Of a DNA stretch of 64,000 nucleotides, positions 31,904-40,782 are shown one piece after another. Under the pieces are notes generated by a model that saw only the letters and a list, made by a program, of their open reading frames with translations, searched no databases and was not told the DNA's origin. The stretch spans positions 2,976,001-3,040,000 of the forward strand of contig NZ_CP019285.1 in NCBI RefSeq assembly GCF_000226975.2. The letters run 5' to 3'. A program made the position numbers and the translations under genes. The DNA comes from Halobiforma lacisalsi AJ5. GTDB taxonomy: Archaea > Halobacteriota > Halobacteria > Halobacteriales > Natrialbaceae. Within the stretch, counting starts at the first letter, position 1; the number at the start of each line of letters is the position of its first letter.

Positions 31904-33073
31904 ATGAACGTTCCCGGCATCGTACAGTCTGCTCTCGATGGCGAGGAGATCGCGGCACGAGTTTCTCTCGGCGGCGACGACGAACTCTTCGTTACTTCCT
32001 CCAGCACGCTCGTCTATCGCGCGGACGGTCTCCTGAGCGACGAATCTGTCGACGAGTACGGCCACGAAGCCGAACGGCTCACCCTCTCTGAGGGCCGACG
32101 CAAGACCAAGTTCACCCTCGAGTATCCCCTCGAGGGCTCCCGGGAGTTCGCGATCCCCTCGGGCAAGACCGACGCCGTTCTCCACCCGGTGCTTGCCGGC
32201 GTGCTCAACGGCAACGACATCACCGACCCCGGCGAGACGGTCGTCCAGACCTACCGATTCAGCGAACTCACGCTGATCGTCACCAGCGAGCGGCTGGTCA
32301 AACACATCGGCGAGGCAGTCTGGGACGAGGATTACGAGGAGTACCACTTCTCGGACGTGACCAATTTGGCGTTCGAGGACGGCAGCGTCGCAACCCAGAT
32401 CGTCCTCACCGTCGACGGACGGCCCCAGCGGATCAAGGCCCCCAACGACGAGGCCAACGATCTCCGCGAGCGACTCAAGCGGGCCTTGTTCGACTACCAC
32501 GACGTCTCCTCGCTCGAGGAACTCAACGAGACGGTCGGCGGCCAAGAGGACGACGACTCCGCGAGCGCCAGCGCCAGCGCCGGCAGTTCCTCGATGGACT
32601 TCGGCGACGGCGTCGATCCGCTCGACGCGGATCCGCCCGAGCCCGACGACCGAGAGACCGTCGACGCGGACGTAAACGGCGCCGCACAGGGCCAGGGCCA
32701 GCCCGTCGACGGCTCCGGCCAGGGGTCGAACTCGAACGGGGCCATCGGCGCCGCCGACTCGAGCACGCCTCAGAGCCGCAGTACCGCCCAGGAGACCGCT
32801 ACGGAGTCGACGGCCGGGTCGATCGGTTCGGCGGAGAACGACGCCGGGTCCCGACCGTCGACCGACGAACCGGAGCCCATCGAGACCGGCGACGTCTTCG
32901 AGACGGCCGATACGTCTACCGAAACCGCCGACGAACCCGAGCCACGGACGGATCCGGAACTGCTCGAGCGCATCGAAGCCCTCGAGACCGCCGTCGAACG
33001 CCAGAGCGACCTCATCGAGCAACAACAGGGGACGATCGAGCAGTTGATCGAGGAGCTTCGGCAGGGCCGATAG
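31904..33073 (+). CDS. Haloarchaeal protein with PH-like repeats, disordered linker and coiled-coil C-terminus
   Basis: The 389-residue protein from the ATG at 31904 has two similar beta-rich modules: ~1-90 (LFVTSSSTLVYRADGLLSDESVDEY) and ~95-205 (YRFSELTLIVTSERLVKHIGEAVWDEDYEEYHFSDVTNLAFEDG). Both look like bacterial-type PH domains. A Ser/Asp/Gly-rich linker (~210-345) leads to a C-terminal coiled coil (LERIEALETAVERQSDLIEQQQGTIEQLIEELRQ). It probably scaffolds through its tail. A homologue may be DUF7115, but I am not sure of the number. It follows the tRNA-Met gene on the other strand. Confidence 0.7.
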   Translation: MNVPGIVQSALDGEEIAARVSLGGDDELFVTSSSTLVYRADGLLSDESVDEYGHEAERLTLSEGRRKTKFTLEYPLEGSREFAIPSGKTDAVLHPVLAGVLNGNDITDPGETVVQTYRFSELTLIVTSERLVKHIGEAVWDEDYEEYHFSDVTNLAFEDGSVATQIVLTVDGRPQRIKAPNDEANDLRERLKRALFDYHDVSSLEELNETVGGQEDDDSASASASAGSSSMDFGDGVDPLDADPPEPDDRETVDADVNGAAQGQGQPVDGSGQGSNSNGAIGAADSSTPQSRSTAQETATESTAGSIGSAENDAGSRPSTDEPEPIETGDVFETADTSTETADEPEPRTDPELLERIEALETAVERQSDLIEQQQGTIEQLIEELRQGR

Positions 33074-33112
33074 TTCGGCCCCAGCCGCGACGAGCAGTAA
33101 CGGGACGGACGT

Positions 33113-34315
33113 TCAGTTGCGAGCCGTCTCCGTGTCGATTCGGTCCTCTACCGAGAGCGGCGCGTGTTCGACCCGGTAGCCGGTTCCGGACGTCCAGTCC
33201 GAATTACCACGGGTTCCGGTTCCGGTTCCGGTTCCGGTCTCGGAGGGTTCGGCCGCCGTCCCCTCTTCAGAATCGATTCGTTCACTTACGCCCTCGAGCG
33301 GGTCCTGGTCGACACCGACGACCTCGCGTAACCGGAGCCCGCGTTCCATCTTCGTCACCACGGGTGTGTCGTAGTACTCCGCCTCGTACTCGAAGCCCTT
33401 CCCGGCTTCGCGGCGTTCCTCGACGAACTCGCGGTGGCGCTCCAGCCGCGCCCGCCCGACCGCCCGCGAGAGTTCCGGGACGTCCCCGATCCGGTCCTCG
33501 AAGACCTCGAGGAACTCCGGCTCGAGTTCGTACCCTGCGGAGTGTCGCCCGGCGCACATCGCCGCCAGCGTCGTCGTCCCCGTCCCCCAGAAGGGGTCGA
33601 GCACGGTGTCGCCGTAGGCCGAGTACATGCAGATCAGCCGGTAGGGGATCTCGAGCGGGAACGCCGCCGAGCGGTCCCGAAGGTCGCCATCGTCGTCGCC
33701 GAAGTCGAGGTCCTGCAGTTCGCCCCTGACCTCCGTCCAGACGTCCGAGAACCAGCGGTTGCGCTCCTCCCAGAAGTACGCCGCCTCGTAGCGCCGGTCG
33801 GCCTTCGGCTCGAAGCCGCGTTTCGCCTCGCCGTTTCGGAAGATCAGCACGTATTCGTGCTCGAGGGTGACGTAGGCGTTCGGCGGGAGGGTGCCGCTGC
33901 CCATGAACTTCGCGGCGCTGTTGGCCGGTTTTCGCCAGAGGACGTCCGGGAGCGGATCGAATCCGCGGGACTCGAAGGCCTCGAGCACGCGGGCGTGGTT
34001 GGGGTAGACCCGGAAACTGTCGTCGAGCGTGCGCGTCGCGTCGCCGACGTTGACACAGACGATGCCGCCGTCGACCAGCACCCGCTCGAGTTCGTCCCAG
34101 ACCCGATCGAGTTGCGCGTGCATCGCCTCGAAGGCCCGACGGCCGTCGCCCGACTCGAGCGCGTCGCCGACCGCAGGATCGAGCTCGGCGAAGAGGTCGT
34201 CCCACATCTCGATCATCGGATACGGCGGCGACGTGACGACGAGTTCGACGGAATCGTCCTCGATCCCGGACAGTTCCCGGGCGTCGCCGACGAACACTCG
34301 ATGGGTCGTCTCCAT
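33113..34315 (-). CDS. zim: DNA methyltransferase, probable CTAG-specific N4-cytosine type (Zim-like)
   Basis: The 400-residue methylase has motif IV TSPPYPMIEMWDDLF (SPPY is the m4C/m6A catalytic loop) near the N-terminus and motif I DPFWGTGTTTLAAMCAGR later, so the order is the beta class. The start METTHRVFVGDARELSG resembles the conserved orphan methylase Zim of Halobacterium and Haloferax, which modifies CTAG. I assign CTAG by that resemblance only. No restriction nuclease is next to it, as expected of an orphan enzyme. A GTG three codons upstream is an alternative start. The C-terminus holds a GTGTGTGT tract encoded by a GGTTCC-type repeat (33211-33238). Confidence 0.8.
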   Translation of the reverse strand: METTHRVFVGDARELSGIEDDSVELVVTSPPYPMIEMWDDLFAELDPAVGDALESGDGRRAFEAMHAQLDRVWDELERVLVDGGIVCVNVGDATRTLDDSFRVYPNHARVLEAFESRGFDPLPDVLWRKPANSAAKFMGSGTLPPNAYVTLEHEYVLIFRNGEAKRGFEPKADRRYEAAYFWEERNRWFSDVWTEVRGELQDLDFGDDDGDLRDRSAAFPLEIPYRLICMYSAYGDTVLDPFWGTGTTTLAAMCAGRHSAGYELEPEFLEVFEDRIGDVPELSRAVGRARLERHREFVEERREAGKGFEYEAEYYDTPVVTKMERGLRLREVVGVDQDPLEGVSERIDSEEGTAAEPSETGTGTGTGTRGNSDWTSGTGYRVEHAPLSVEDRIDTETARN

Positions 34316-34479
34316 TGGCTTCACACTGTCGGCGTCGCCCCCTTAGCTCCTTCGTCAGCGAGAGCGGTCGACGGGTCGAGTCCGGACGACGTACAGCCGA
34401 CTCCTCCTCGACAGTGACCGAATCCCGAACACCGCGAACGTGTATCCCGCTAAAAGCGACCCCGAGTCTCGGGGCGGTT

Positions 34480-35091
34480 TTACTCCTCGGCTTCGTCCGA
34501 TTCGGCTTCCTCGTCCCCTTCCATCGCTTCTTCTTCCTCTTCGGCTTCCTGCTCTTCTTCCTCGGCCTCTTCCTCCTCTTCGTCGGACCCGATGTCCGTC
34601 GCCGGTTCGAACTCCTCGATCGGCTCCCACTCCTCTTCTTCGCCCTCGGAGAGGCGGCGGCGAAGCAACACGGCAGCGCCGAGCAATGCGAGACCGAGAA
34701 CGAGCCGCGAGAGCAGCGACGATTCGTCCGCCTCTTCGCTGGGTTCGTCGCCGTCAGGTTCCGCCTCGGCCTCCTCTTCGCTCTCCATCACGTCCTCGAT
34801 GATCTCGGGCTCTTCGATGTCGACCCCTTCGATGCTCTCGAGCCCCTCGAGTTCCTCGAGCGAGCGCCCGGAGAGGTCCAGATCTTCGGAGCTACGACCC
34901 GCCAGGTAGCCAAGCGCCGCACCGAGTCCGAAAACCGCCCCCGCAACCGGGAGTCGGCTCGAGCTCCCGCCTTCGGACTCCTCGACGGCCTCGAGGATCG
35001 AGTCCCGCAGCGGGCTGTCGAGTCCTTTACCGACCGCTTCCTTGACGACGACCTCGGACAGCGTCTTGTCCTGTTGTTCCGTTTCCGGCAT
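34480..35091 (-). CDS. Acidic haloarchaeal membrane protein with two short hydrophobic helices
   Basis: A 203-residue protein with an N-terminal helical region (LSEVVVKEAVGKGLDSPLRDSILEAVEES), a first hydrophobic helix at ~48-65 (LPVAGAVFGLGAALGYLAG), an acidic loop, a second helix at ~128-145 (LVLGLALLGAAVLLRR) and a tail made almost only of Glu, Asp and Ala. The tail would face the cytoplasm if both helices span the membrane. No enzyme motif is seen. It is recognisable as a haloarchaea-type protein only by composition. Confidence 0.65.
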   Translation of the reverse strand: MPETEQQDKTLSEVVVKEAVGKGLDSPLRDSILEAVEESEGGSSSRLPVAGAVFGLGAALGYLAGRSSEDLDLSGRSLEELEGLESIEGVDIEEPEIIEDVMESEEEAEAEPDGDEPSEEADESSLLSRLVLGLALLGAAVLLRRRLSEGEEEEWEPIEEFEPATDIGSDEEEEEAEEEEQEAEEEEEAMEGDEEAESDEAEE

Positions 35092-35173
35092 AATTCGGGT
35101 CGACCACTTCCCGGCACATAATCCTGTTCAACGTTTCTACTTGTTCGTGGAGGAACGAACGGCGTTAAAAGCG

Positions 35174-35190
35174 TCTTACCGTCGGTAAGA
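35174..35190. promoter_or_regulatory. 17-bp palindrome upstream of two divergent genes
   Basis: TCTTACCGTCGGTAAGA is a perfect inverted repeat of eight plus eight bases around one base. It lies in the 377-bp gap between the acidic membrane protein (start 35091) and the next + strand gene (start 35469), 83 bases in front of the former. The sequence continues TCGTATTACC, a partial repeat of the arm. It looks like an operator. Nothing else gene-like is seen in the gap. Confidence 0.4.
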
Positions 35191-35468
35191 TCGTATTACC
35201 AGCCGGGATTCGTCGACCGTATCCACGGCCAGGAACGGTCTACACCGAGTACGGGAACGCTGTACGGACACCACAAACGGATCATGCCGGCCGTCGCCGA
35301 CCGTTCGTCGAACCCGACCCACAGTGCCACCGGACGATCGCCTCGAGCGTGCGATGCCTCGATCGGCGAGGGAAATCGATCGTTACCCGCGTATCAAGGG
35401 CCTCGATGCCGCGTTCAAATCCTGGTAATGTCTCGCATAACGAAACGGGTAGCGGTGGAAGAACGGGT

Positions 35469-36131
35469 ATGAGCGTCATTCGCCAGCCCGGCGTTCTCGG
35501 TCGAGCGACCCGGCGACGGGTCGTCGGGACGACCGCGGCGCTTTCGGCTGCCGCCCTGGAGACGGTCGCCGTCGGGCTCTGGTTCTGGCTGCTCGTGGGG
35601 TCGAAAACGACGTCGACGGCGCTTGCCGGGCTCGGGATCCTCTTCTGTGGGGCGCTCCTCCGGACGAGCCTCTTCGAGGCGACCGTCAGCCAACTCGGGG
35701 ATTTCCTTCACCCGCGACGCCTCGGAGCGGCCGTCGCCTGGACCGCGAGCTGGGTCCTCTGGCTGCTCGTCGCCGACACCGTCGGCGGGATCACCGGCAT
35801 CGTCGCCGCGACCGCTGGACTCGTCGGCTTGCTCGTCGTCCAGTTCGCGTTCGAACGACGTGCGTTCCGCGTTCGAGGCGGCCGCGGTCTCGTGTCGCCC
35901 GCGACCCTCGCCCCAGCGGTCGCCCTCGCCGTCGGCGCGGCCGCCTTGCTCGCCTCGGGACGGGTCACCGAGTGGACGCTCGTCTCGCCACCGATCTCGC
36001 TTGGGGTGACGACGTTCGTGATCCGGATCGAGGCGATCCACGTCGGTCTCGTCCTGTTCGCCTTCGCCGCGTTTCTCGCACACAAACAGCGGTTCCAGCG
36101 GCTACTTAGCTACGACGGCGAGCGGTTCTGA
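35469..36131 (+). CDS. Haloarchaeal multi-pass membrane protein
   Basis: A 220-residue protein with about six hydrophobic segments from the ATG at 35469 (MSVIRQPGVLGRATRRR). The helices are Ala/Val/Leu-rich with few charged residues, and a loop with QFAFERRAFRVRGGRG separates the halves. The C-terminus is HKQRFQRLLSYDGERF. No transport or enzyme motif is recognised. It stands alone. Confidence 0.6.
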   Translation: MSVIRQPGVLGRATRRRVVGTTAALSAAALETVAVGLWFWLLVGSKTTSTALAGLGILFCGALLRTSLFEATVSQLGDFLHPRRLGAAVAWTASWVLWLLVADTVGGITGIVAATAGLVGLLVVQFAFERRAFRVRGGRGLVSPATLAPAVALAVGAAALLASGRVTEWTLVSPPISLGVTTFVIRIEAIHVGLVLFAFAAFLAHKQRFQRLLSYDGERF

Positions 36132-36155
36132 GCCGATTCGCCGATCGTCACCCCG

Positions 36156-36749
36156 TCACTTCCCTTCGGCCCCGACGTTCTGGTCGCTCTCGAAGGAATC
36201 CGGATCCGGCTCGATCGTCGCGTACTGGACTGCGCGCACGCCAAGCGTCGCGACCCGCTCCTCGAGATCGGGGTCGACGAACGCCCCGTCCTCGAAGGCC
36301 GACCCGGATCGCGGGACCGCCGCCTCGTGGGGGATTACCCAGGCGTTGAGCGCCCGACAGACCGAGCGCAGATGCTCGAGCGCCGCCACCGGAAAGGCAC
36401 CGCCCGAGACGGCGAGCAGGCCGACGGTCTTCCCCTGGAACTCGTCGAAGCCACAGTAATCGAGTGCGGTCTTGAGCGGCGACGAGTACGAGCCGTGGTA
36501 CATCGGCGAACCGAGCAGAACGGCGTCGGCAGCCCGGATCCGAGCGGCGAGCGTGTCGGCGTCGCCGGCCGCCGAGCGGTCCCGGTCGGCGTCGAACGTC
36601 GGGAGGTCGTGCTCCCGGAGGTCGACCAGTTCAGTCGTCGTGTCCGAACCCGTACGCGCTGCCGCCTCGAGCGCACGCTCGAGGGCGATCCGCGTCGTGC
36701 TGTCGTCCCGGAGGCTCCCACAGACGCCGGCAATGCGAACGTTTGCCAT
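36156..36749 (-). CDS. NADPH-dependent FMN reductase (flavodoxin-like)
   Basis: A 197-residue protein of the NAD(P)H:FMN/quinone reductase family: VRIAGVCGSLRDDSTTRIALERAL is the FMN-phosphate loop, and DAVLLGSPMYHGSYSSPLKTALDYCG and GKTVGLLAVSGGAFPVAALEHL follow. It reduces flavin, azo compounds or quinones with NADPH. The last ~25 residues are a haloarchaeal extension. It is convergent with the membrane gene at 35469. Confidence 0.88.
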   Translation of the reverse strand: MANVRIAGVCGSLRDDSTTRIALERALEAAARTGSDTTTELVDLREHDLPTFDADRDRSAAGDADTLAARIRAADAVLLGSPMYHGSYSSPLKTALDYCGFDEFQGKTVGLLAVSGGAFPVAALEHLRSVCRALNAWVIPHEAAVPRSGSAFEDGAFVDPDLEERVATLGVRAVQYATIEPDPDSFESDQNVGAEGK

Positions 36750-36831
36750 ACGACTGTCGACGACGGCCGGGTGGAAGTCGTTGGTGGCTGAACGCTGAAG
36801 CCGGGGTCGACGGCCGATCGGTGGTCGTCCG

Positions 36832-39603
36832 TCAGTCGTCGATCCGTACGTGCGTGAGGTGGTGATCGCGGAACAGGATCCCGACTGCGGCCGGGTCCCG
36901 ATCGCGACGCGAGTCGAGGTCGTCGACGTCGACGGTCGTGGAATCGCCCTCGGAGACCGTGCCGTCGCCGTCCCAGTCGGTCGGCTCGGGACTGAGGGGC
37001 TCGACGATCACGGCCAGGTCGGCCGCATCGATCCCGTCACCGCCGGCGTGTTCGACGGTGATCTCGTCGTCGTCCGCGTCGTAGTCGACCTCGAATTCGG
37101 CGTCCGGGACGACCACGTGGTTGCGGACCTCGCGGGGCTCGTCCGGCACGACCCAGCGGAAGCTCAGTTCGGTTCCGGCCTCGAACTCACCGAGTTCGAT
37201 CTCGTCCTCCGCCGTCAGCGTGTCGTGTCGATCCGACGGCTGGACGTCGGCGGGTTCGCCGTCGACGAGGATCTCGAAGTTGTCCGCGTCTCGAGTCGTT
37301 CGTTCGTGGTAGACGGCGACGAGTCCGTCCTCGTCTCCGTCCCCGTCCTCGCTCCCACGGTCCTCGACGGAAAACGCCCAGCGTGGCTCCGGGGTGAACC
37401 GGAAGATCGAGCTCCGGGACGAGTAGTTCTCCCCTTCCTGGACCAGCATGACCGAAATCCTGTCGTCGATTTCGACGTCCTCGAGGACGATACTGTCGCC
37501 GTCGGTCAGGCTGTCGTACTCCTGGGCGAACAGGTCCTCGTCGTCGCCGGACGACCTGCTGCCGCGCTGGCTGACGGTCAGATTCGACGGGTCGGCCGGC
37601 TGTTCGCCGGTGTAGACGATCTCGACCTCGTCGGTATCGGGGTCGTACTCGGCGTCGAACGCGCGCCGGCCGACGGTGACACGGCCGAGCCCGTACTCGG
37701 TGTCGTCTCCGCCCTCCCACACGAGTTCGACCGTCGCGAAGGGATCGGCCTCGACCGTGAGGTCGTCGCCGGGCGCGAACGTCTCGTACTCGTCCGCCGG
37801 CTGGACGGGCGCCGGCTCGTCGGCGATCCGAAGCTCGAGGTCGTCGGCATCGATCTCGTCGCCCTCCTCGTAGTCGGCCGTAACTGTCCCCGCACTGTCG
37901 TCGTAATCCATGTCGATGCGTGCGTAGGGGCGGAGGACCCGTTCCGTGACGACGACGGGGTCGTCCGGCTCGAGCCACTCGACGGCGACGTGTGTTCCGT
38001 GGTCCAGCTCGCCGAGTTCGACCCGGTCGTGTTCCGACAGCGTGTCGGTCACGTCGCTGAACTGGACGTCCGCGGGTTCGTCCTCGACCAGCACGCGGAA
38101 CTCGTCGGCGTCGCGGTCGATGTCGCCCCAGTACCTCGCGACGACGGTTTCCTCGCGCCGCGAGAGGTGCATTCTGGGCGGACGAACTCTGACGGACGAC
38201 AGCGATCGCTGGCCACGGTTCGGATTGGCCGGTACCGACAGCTCCAGGGAGACGCGGTCACCAAGGGTGACGCCGTCGACCGTGATCGTCTCGCCGTCGA
38301 CAAGCGGTCCGTCGACGTCGAGATCACCCCGATCCAGATCGTACGAGCCGTCGTCGTCGCTCCGGTGGACGAGCTCGACGAGGTCGGAATCGACCTCGAG
38401 GCCGCCGGTGTAGGTGAACTCGACCGTCTCCTCGTCGGGGTCGTACTGCCCGTCGAACGACTCCGCGCCGACGACAGTCGTATCGTAGTAGTAGTAGACG
38501 TCCGCTTCCTCGTCGAACCAGCGCAGTCCGACGTCCGCGAGCGGACCGGTCTCGAGTTCGAAGGTATCTCCCTCCGTGAACGTGGCATACTCGTCGGCGA
38601 GCTGGTCGTCGGCGAGGTCGCCGTCGCGCCAGACCTCGAGCGAGTCGGTCTCGATCGGCTCCCCGCCGACGTGTTCGAACGTCACGACGCCTTCGTCGGC
38701 GTTCGAGCGAGCCCGAACGCGCGCATCGGGTGCAGCCTCGCGGTCGCGTTCCGGGGGTTGCTCGACCACCGCCTGGACGTAGACCACGTCGTCCGACCGA
38801 TCGATCGACGTCTCGAGGATTTCGTTCCGCTCGATCGACTCGACTCGGTCGACGATCCACTCGTCGTCGACGTGGGCTCCGGCGTCGGGATCGAGGTGAA
38901 GGACGTAGTCGTTTTCGAGGGTGTCGCTGTCGTCCTCGCGAGCCATCGGCGCGGTCTCGAGACCCACGCCGAACGCCTCGACGACGTCGCCGTCGAACTC
39001 GTTGTGGGGTACCTCGGAGACGTCCGGGACGAAGGTGACGTACGACTTCGACTCGAGGTGATCGAACGTGGTGCTGGCCGTCTCGGGATCGGCGAGGATC
39101 GTCTCGGTGTCCTCGTCGTCGGCGGCCTCGAGGGCAGCGTCGACGATTTCGTCGCCGTCGTCGCCGGTCGCGACCACGAGCGCGCCTTCGGCGGCCGCGA
39201 CCGGTTCGTCGTCGACCTCACCGACCGTCCAGCCGTCGAGGTCCGCGTCGTCGCCGACGTCGGGCGCGTCGAACTCGCCAGCGACGACGCTGAGTCGCGT
39301 CTCGTCGTCGGTGACGACCACGACCAGCTCGGCGACTGCGTCGGCGTCGATATCCAGTTCCTCGAGCACCTCGTGTCCGCCCAGATAGAGGGGAGTGGAA
39401 CCGGCGTCGTCCACTCGCGAGTAGACGACGTGTCGGTAGTTCGCGTCGAGGGCCGATTCGCCGGGGACCAGTTCGAGTACGGACTCGAGATCGGACGGGA
39501 GGGAGGGCCGATCGTCGTCGGCGTCCGTCGCTGCGCCGGTGTACCCGGAGAGGGCGATCGCTGCGACGGTACCGCTGCCGACGATCATTTCACGTCTTCG
39601 CAT
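36832..39603 (-). CDS. Large secreted protein with seven tandem pilin-like beta repeats
   Basis: I use the ATG at 39603 (MRRREMIVGSGTVAAIALSGYTG), giving 923 residues with a Tat/Sec-like signal. An N-terminal domain covers ~30-285. It is followed by seven repeats of about 80-95 residues at ~293-379, 380-476, 477-559, 560-644, 645-738, 739-832 and 833-923. Each begins like DAEYDPDTDEVEIVYTG and contains DxDxLxV and a GD-type turn, as in the C-terminal part of haloarchaeal type IV pilins. Repeats 1, 4 and 7 match each other best, as do 2 and 5, and 3 and 6, so a three-repeat block was duplicated. A cell-surface or adhesin role is inferred. Confidence 0.7.
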   Translation of the reverse strand: MRRREMIVGSGTVAAIALSGYTGAATDADDDRPSLPSDLESVLELVPGESALDANYRHVVYSRVDDAGSTPLYLGGHEVLEELDIDADAVAELVVVVTDDETRLSVVAGEFDAPDVGDDADLDGWTVGEVDDEPVAAAEGALVVATGDDGDEIVDAALEAADDEDTETILADPETASTTFDHLESKSYVTFVPDVSEVPHNEFDGDVVEAFGVGLETAPMAREDDSDTLENDYVLHLDPDAGAHVDDEWIVDRVESIERNEILETSIDRSDDVVYVQAVVEQPPERDREAAPDARVRARSNADEGVVTFEHVGGEPIETDSLEVWRDGDLADDQLADEYATFTEGDTFELETGPLADVGLRWFDEEADVYYYYDTTVVGAESFDGQYDPDEETVEFTYTGGLEVDSDLVELVHRSDDDGSYDLDRGDLDVDGPLVDGETITVDGVTLGDRVSLELSVPANPNRGQRSLSSVRVRPPRMHLSRREETVVARYWGDIDRDADEFRVLVEDEPADVQFSDVTDTLSEHDRVELGELDHGTHVAVEWLEPDDPVVVTERVLRPYARIDMDYDDSAGTVTADYEEGDEIDADDLELRIADEPAPVQPADEYETFAPGDDLTVEADPFATVELVWEGGDDTEYGLGRVTVGRRAFDAEYDPDTDEVEIVYTGEQPADPSNLTVSQRGSRSSGDDEDLFAQEYDSLTDGDSIVLEDVEIDDRISVMLVQEGENYSSRSSIFRFTPEPRWAFSVEDRGSEDGDGDEDGLVAVYHERTTRDADNFEILVDGEPADVQPSDRHDTLTAEDEIELGEFEAGTELSFRWVVPDEPREVRNHVVVPDAEFEVDYDADDDEITVEHAGGDGIDAADLAVIVEPLSPEPTDWDGDGTVSEGDSTTVDVDDLDSRRDRDPAAVGILFRDHHLTHVRIDD

Positions 39604-39735
39604 ACCGATCCGTTCCGTACCTTTCCCCTTCAATCCATTGGAAAGCTAAAACGTATATTTTACCGATATTTCACGAGAGGTAATCACACACTCGACGAGA
39701 CGGACCGAGCCGACGTCCGGAAGCGATATCGACCG

Positions 39736-40665
39736 TTAGCGGCGCAGACGCGCGACCACCGACTCGCCGTCTCGATCGAGTTCGACGAGTTCTTCGTCTG
39801 CGAGATCTGCGAGGAGTCCCTCGAGCCACTCCCGGCCGTACTCGCCGTCGGGTGCGTAGTCGACCCGGATACGCGGCCCGAGTCGATCCAACTCGAGTTC
39901 GTTGTACTCCTTGAGCGTCGAGATGATCCGTCCGCGGAACTGGCGGCGGCTCCCCTCGAAACTGGGCTGGGTGGGGACGTCGGGCGCGGTGAAGTCGCCG
40001 GTTTCGTAGGCCGAACACCACTCCCGCCAGGGACAGCCGGCCTCGTCACACCGGGGCGTCTGCCCGCAGGCGACGCCGCCCAGTTCCATGATGCCGTTGT
40101 TCCAGACCCGCGACCGCCCCGCGGGCATGAGGTCGTTCGCGGCGTCCTCGAAGACCGAATCGTCGTCCGGAACGTCGAACGCCCGATAAAGGACCCGTTT
40201 GACGTTCGTGTCGACGACCGCGTCCCCGTTGTTGAACGCGAAACTCGCGACCGCGTTCGCGGTGTAGGGGCCGACGCCCATCAGTTCCTGCAGTTCGGCG
40301 GGCGTCTCGGGGAACTCGCCGCCGTACTCGGCTTCTATCTGGGCGGCGGCTTCGTGGAGATACTTCGCGCGGTTGTTGTAGCCGAGGCTGTGGTCCGTCC
40401 AGAAGCCCACGACGTCGGCCCTGTCGGCGGCCGCCAGTTCGGCCGTCGTCGGCCAGCGCTCGAGGAAGGCTTCCCAGGCCTCGACCACCCGGCCGAGCTG
40501 GGTCTGCTGGCTCATCACCTCGCTGACGAGGATCGCGTATGGATCGTCGGTGCGTCGCCACGGGAAGTCGCGGTGGTCGTCCTCGTACCACTCGATCAGC
40601 GCCGTCCGGACGGCCTCGAGGTCGTCGGGGAACGACGGCTCCGGCGGCGACTCCGTGTCGGTCAT
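39736..40665 (-). CDS. mutY: A/G-specific adenine DNA glycosylase MutY
   Basis: A 309-residue DNA glycosylase of the endonuclease III superfamily that removes adenine opposite 8-oxoguanine. It has the MutY opening DDPYAILVSEVMSQQTQLGRVVEAWEAFLERWPT, the HhH-GPD motif LMGVGPYTANAVASFAFNNGDAVVDTNVKRV with the catalytic Asp, and an iron-sulfur cluster of four Cys (C-x5-C-x4-C-x5-C, ~200-216). The C-terminal NUDIX-like domain is short and diverged. It stands alone, with the secreted repeat protein on the same strand downstream. Confidence 0.92.
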   Translation of the reverse strand: MTDTESPPEPSFPDDLEAVRTALIEWYEDDHRDFPWRRTDDPYAILVSEVMSQQTQLGRVVEAWEAFLERWPTTAELAAADRADVVGFWTDHSLGYNNRAKYLHEAAAQIEAEYGGEFPETPAELQELMGVGPYTANAVASFAFNNGDAVVDTNVKRVLYRAFDVPDDDSVFEDAANDLMPAGRSRVWNNGIMELGGVACGQTPRCDEAGCPWREWCSAYETGDFTAPDVPTQPSFEGSRRQFRGRIISTLKEYNELELDRLGPRIRVDYAPDGEYGREWLEGLLADLADEELVELDRDGESVVARLRR

Positions 40666-40782
40666 CGCCGGAAGTTAGGATGGCGCGGGTTTAGGGGTGA
40701 TGGTCCGTCCCGCCCGCAAAACCGGTGGCAAACCCCGACGGAGAGCCACAGTCCTAAGCCGCCGGAACCGTTCGATCCAGGT

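Noticed and set aside
35349-35440. tRNA-like GTTCAAATCC stretch
   Set aside because: The surrounding bases do not form an acceptor, anticodon or T-stem; no cloverleaf can be drawn.
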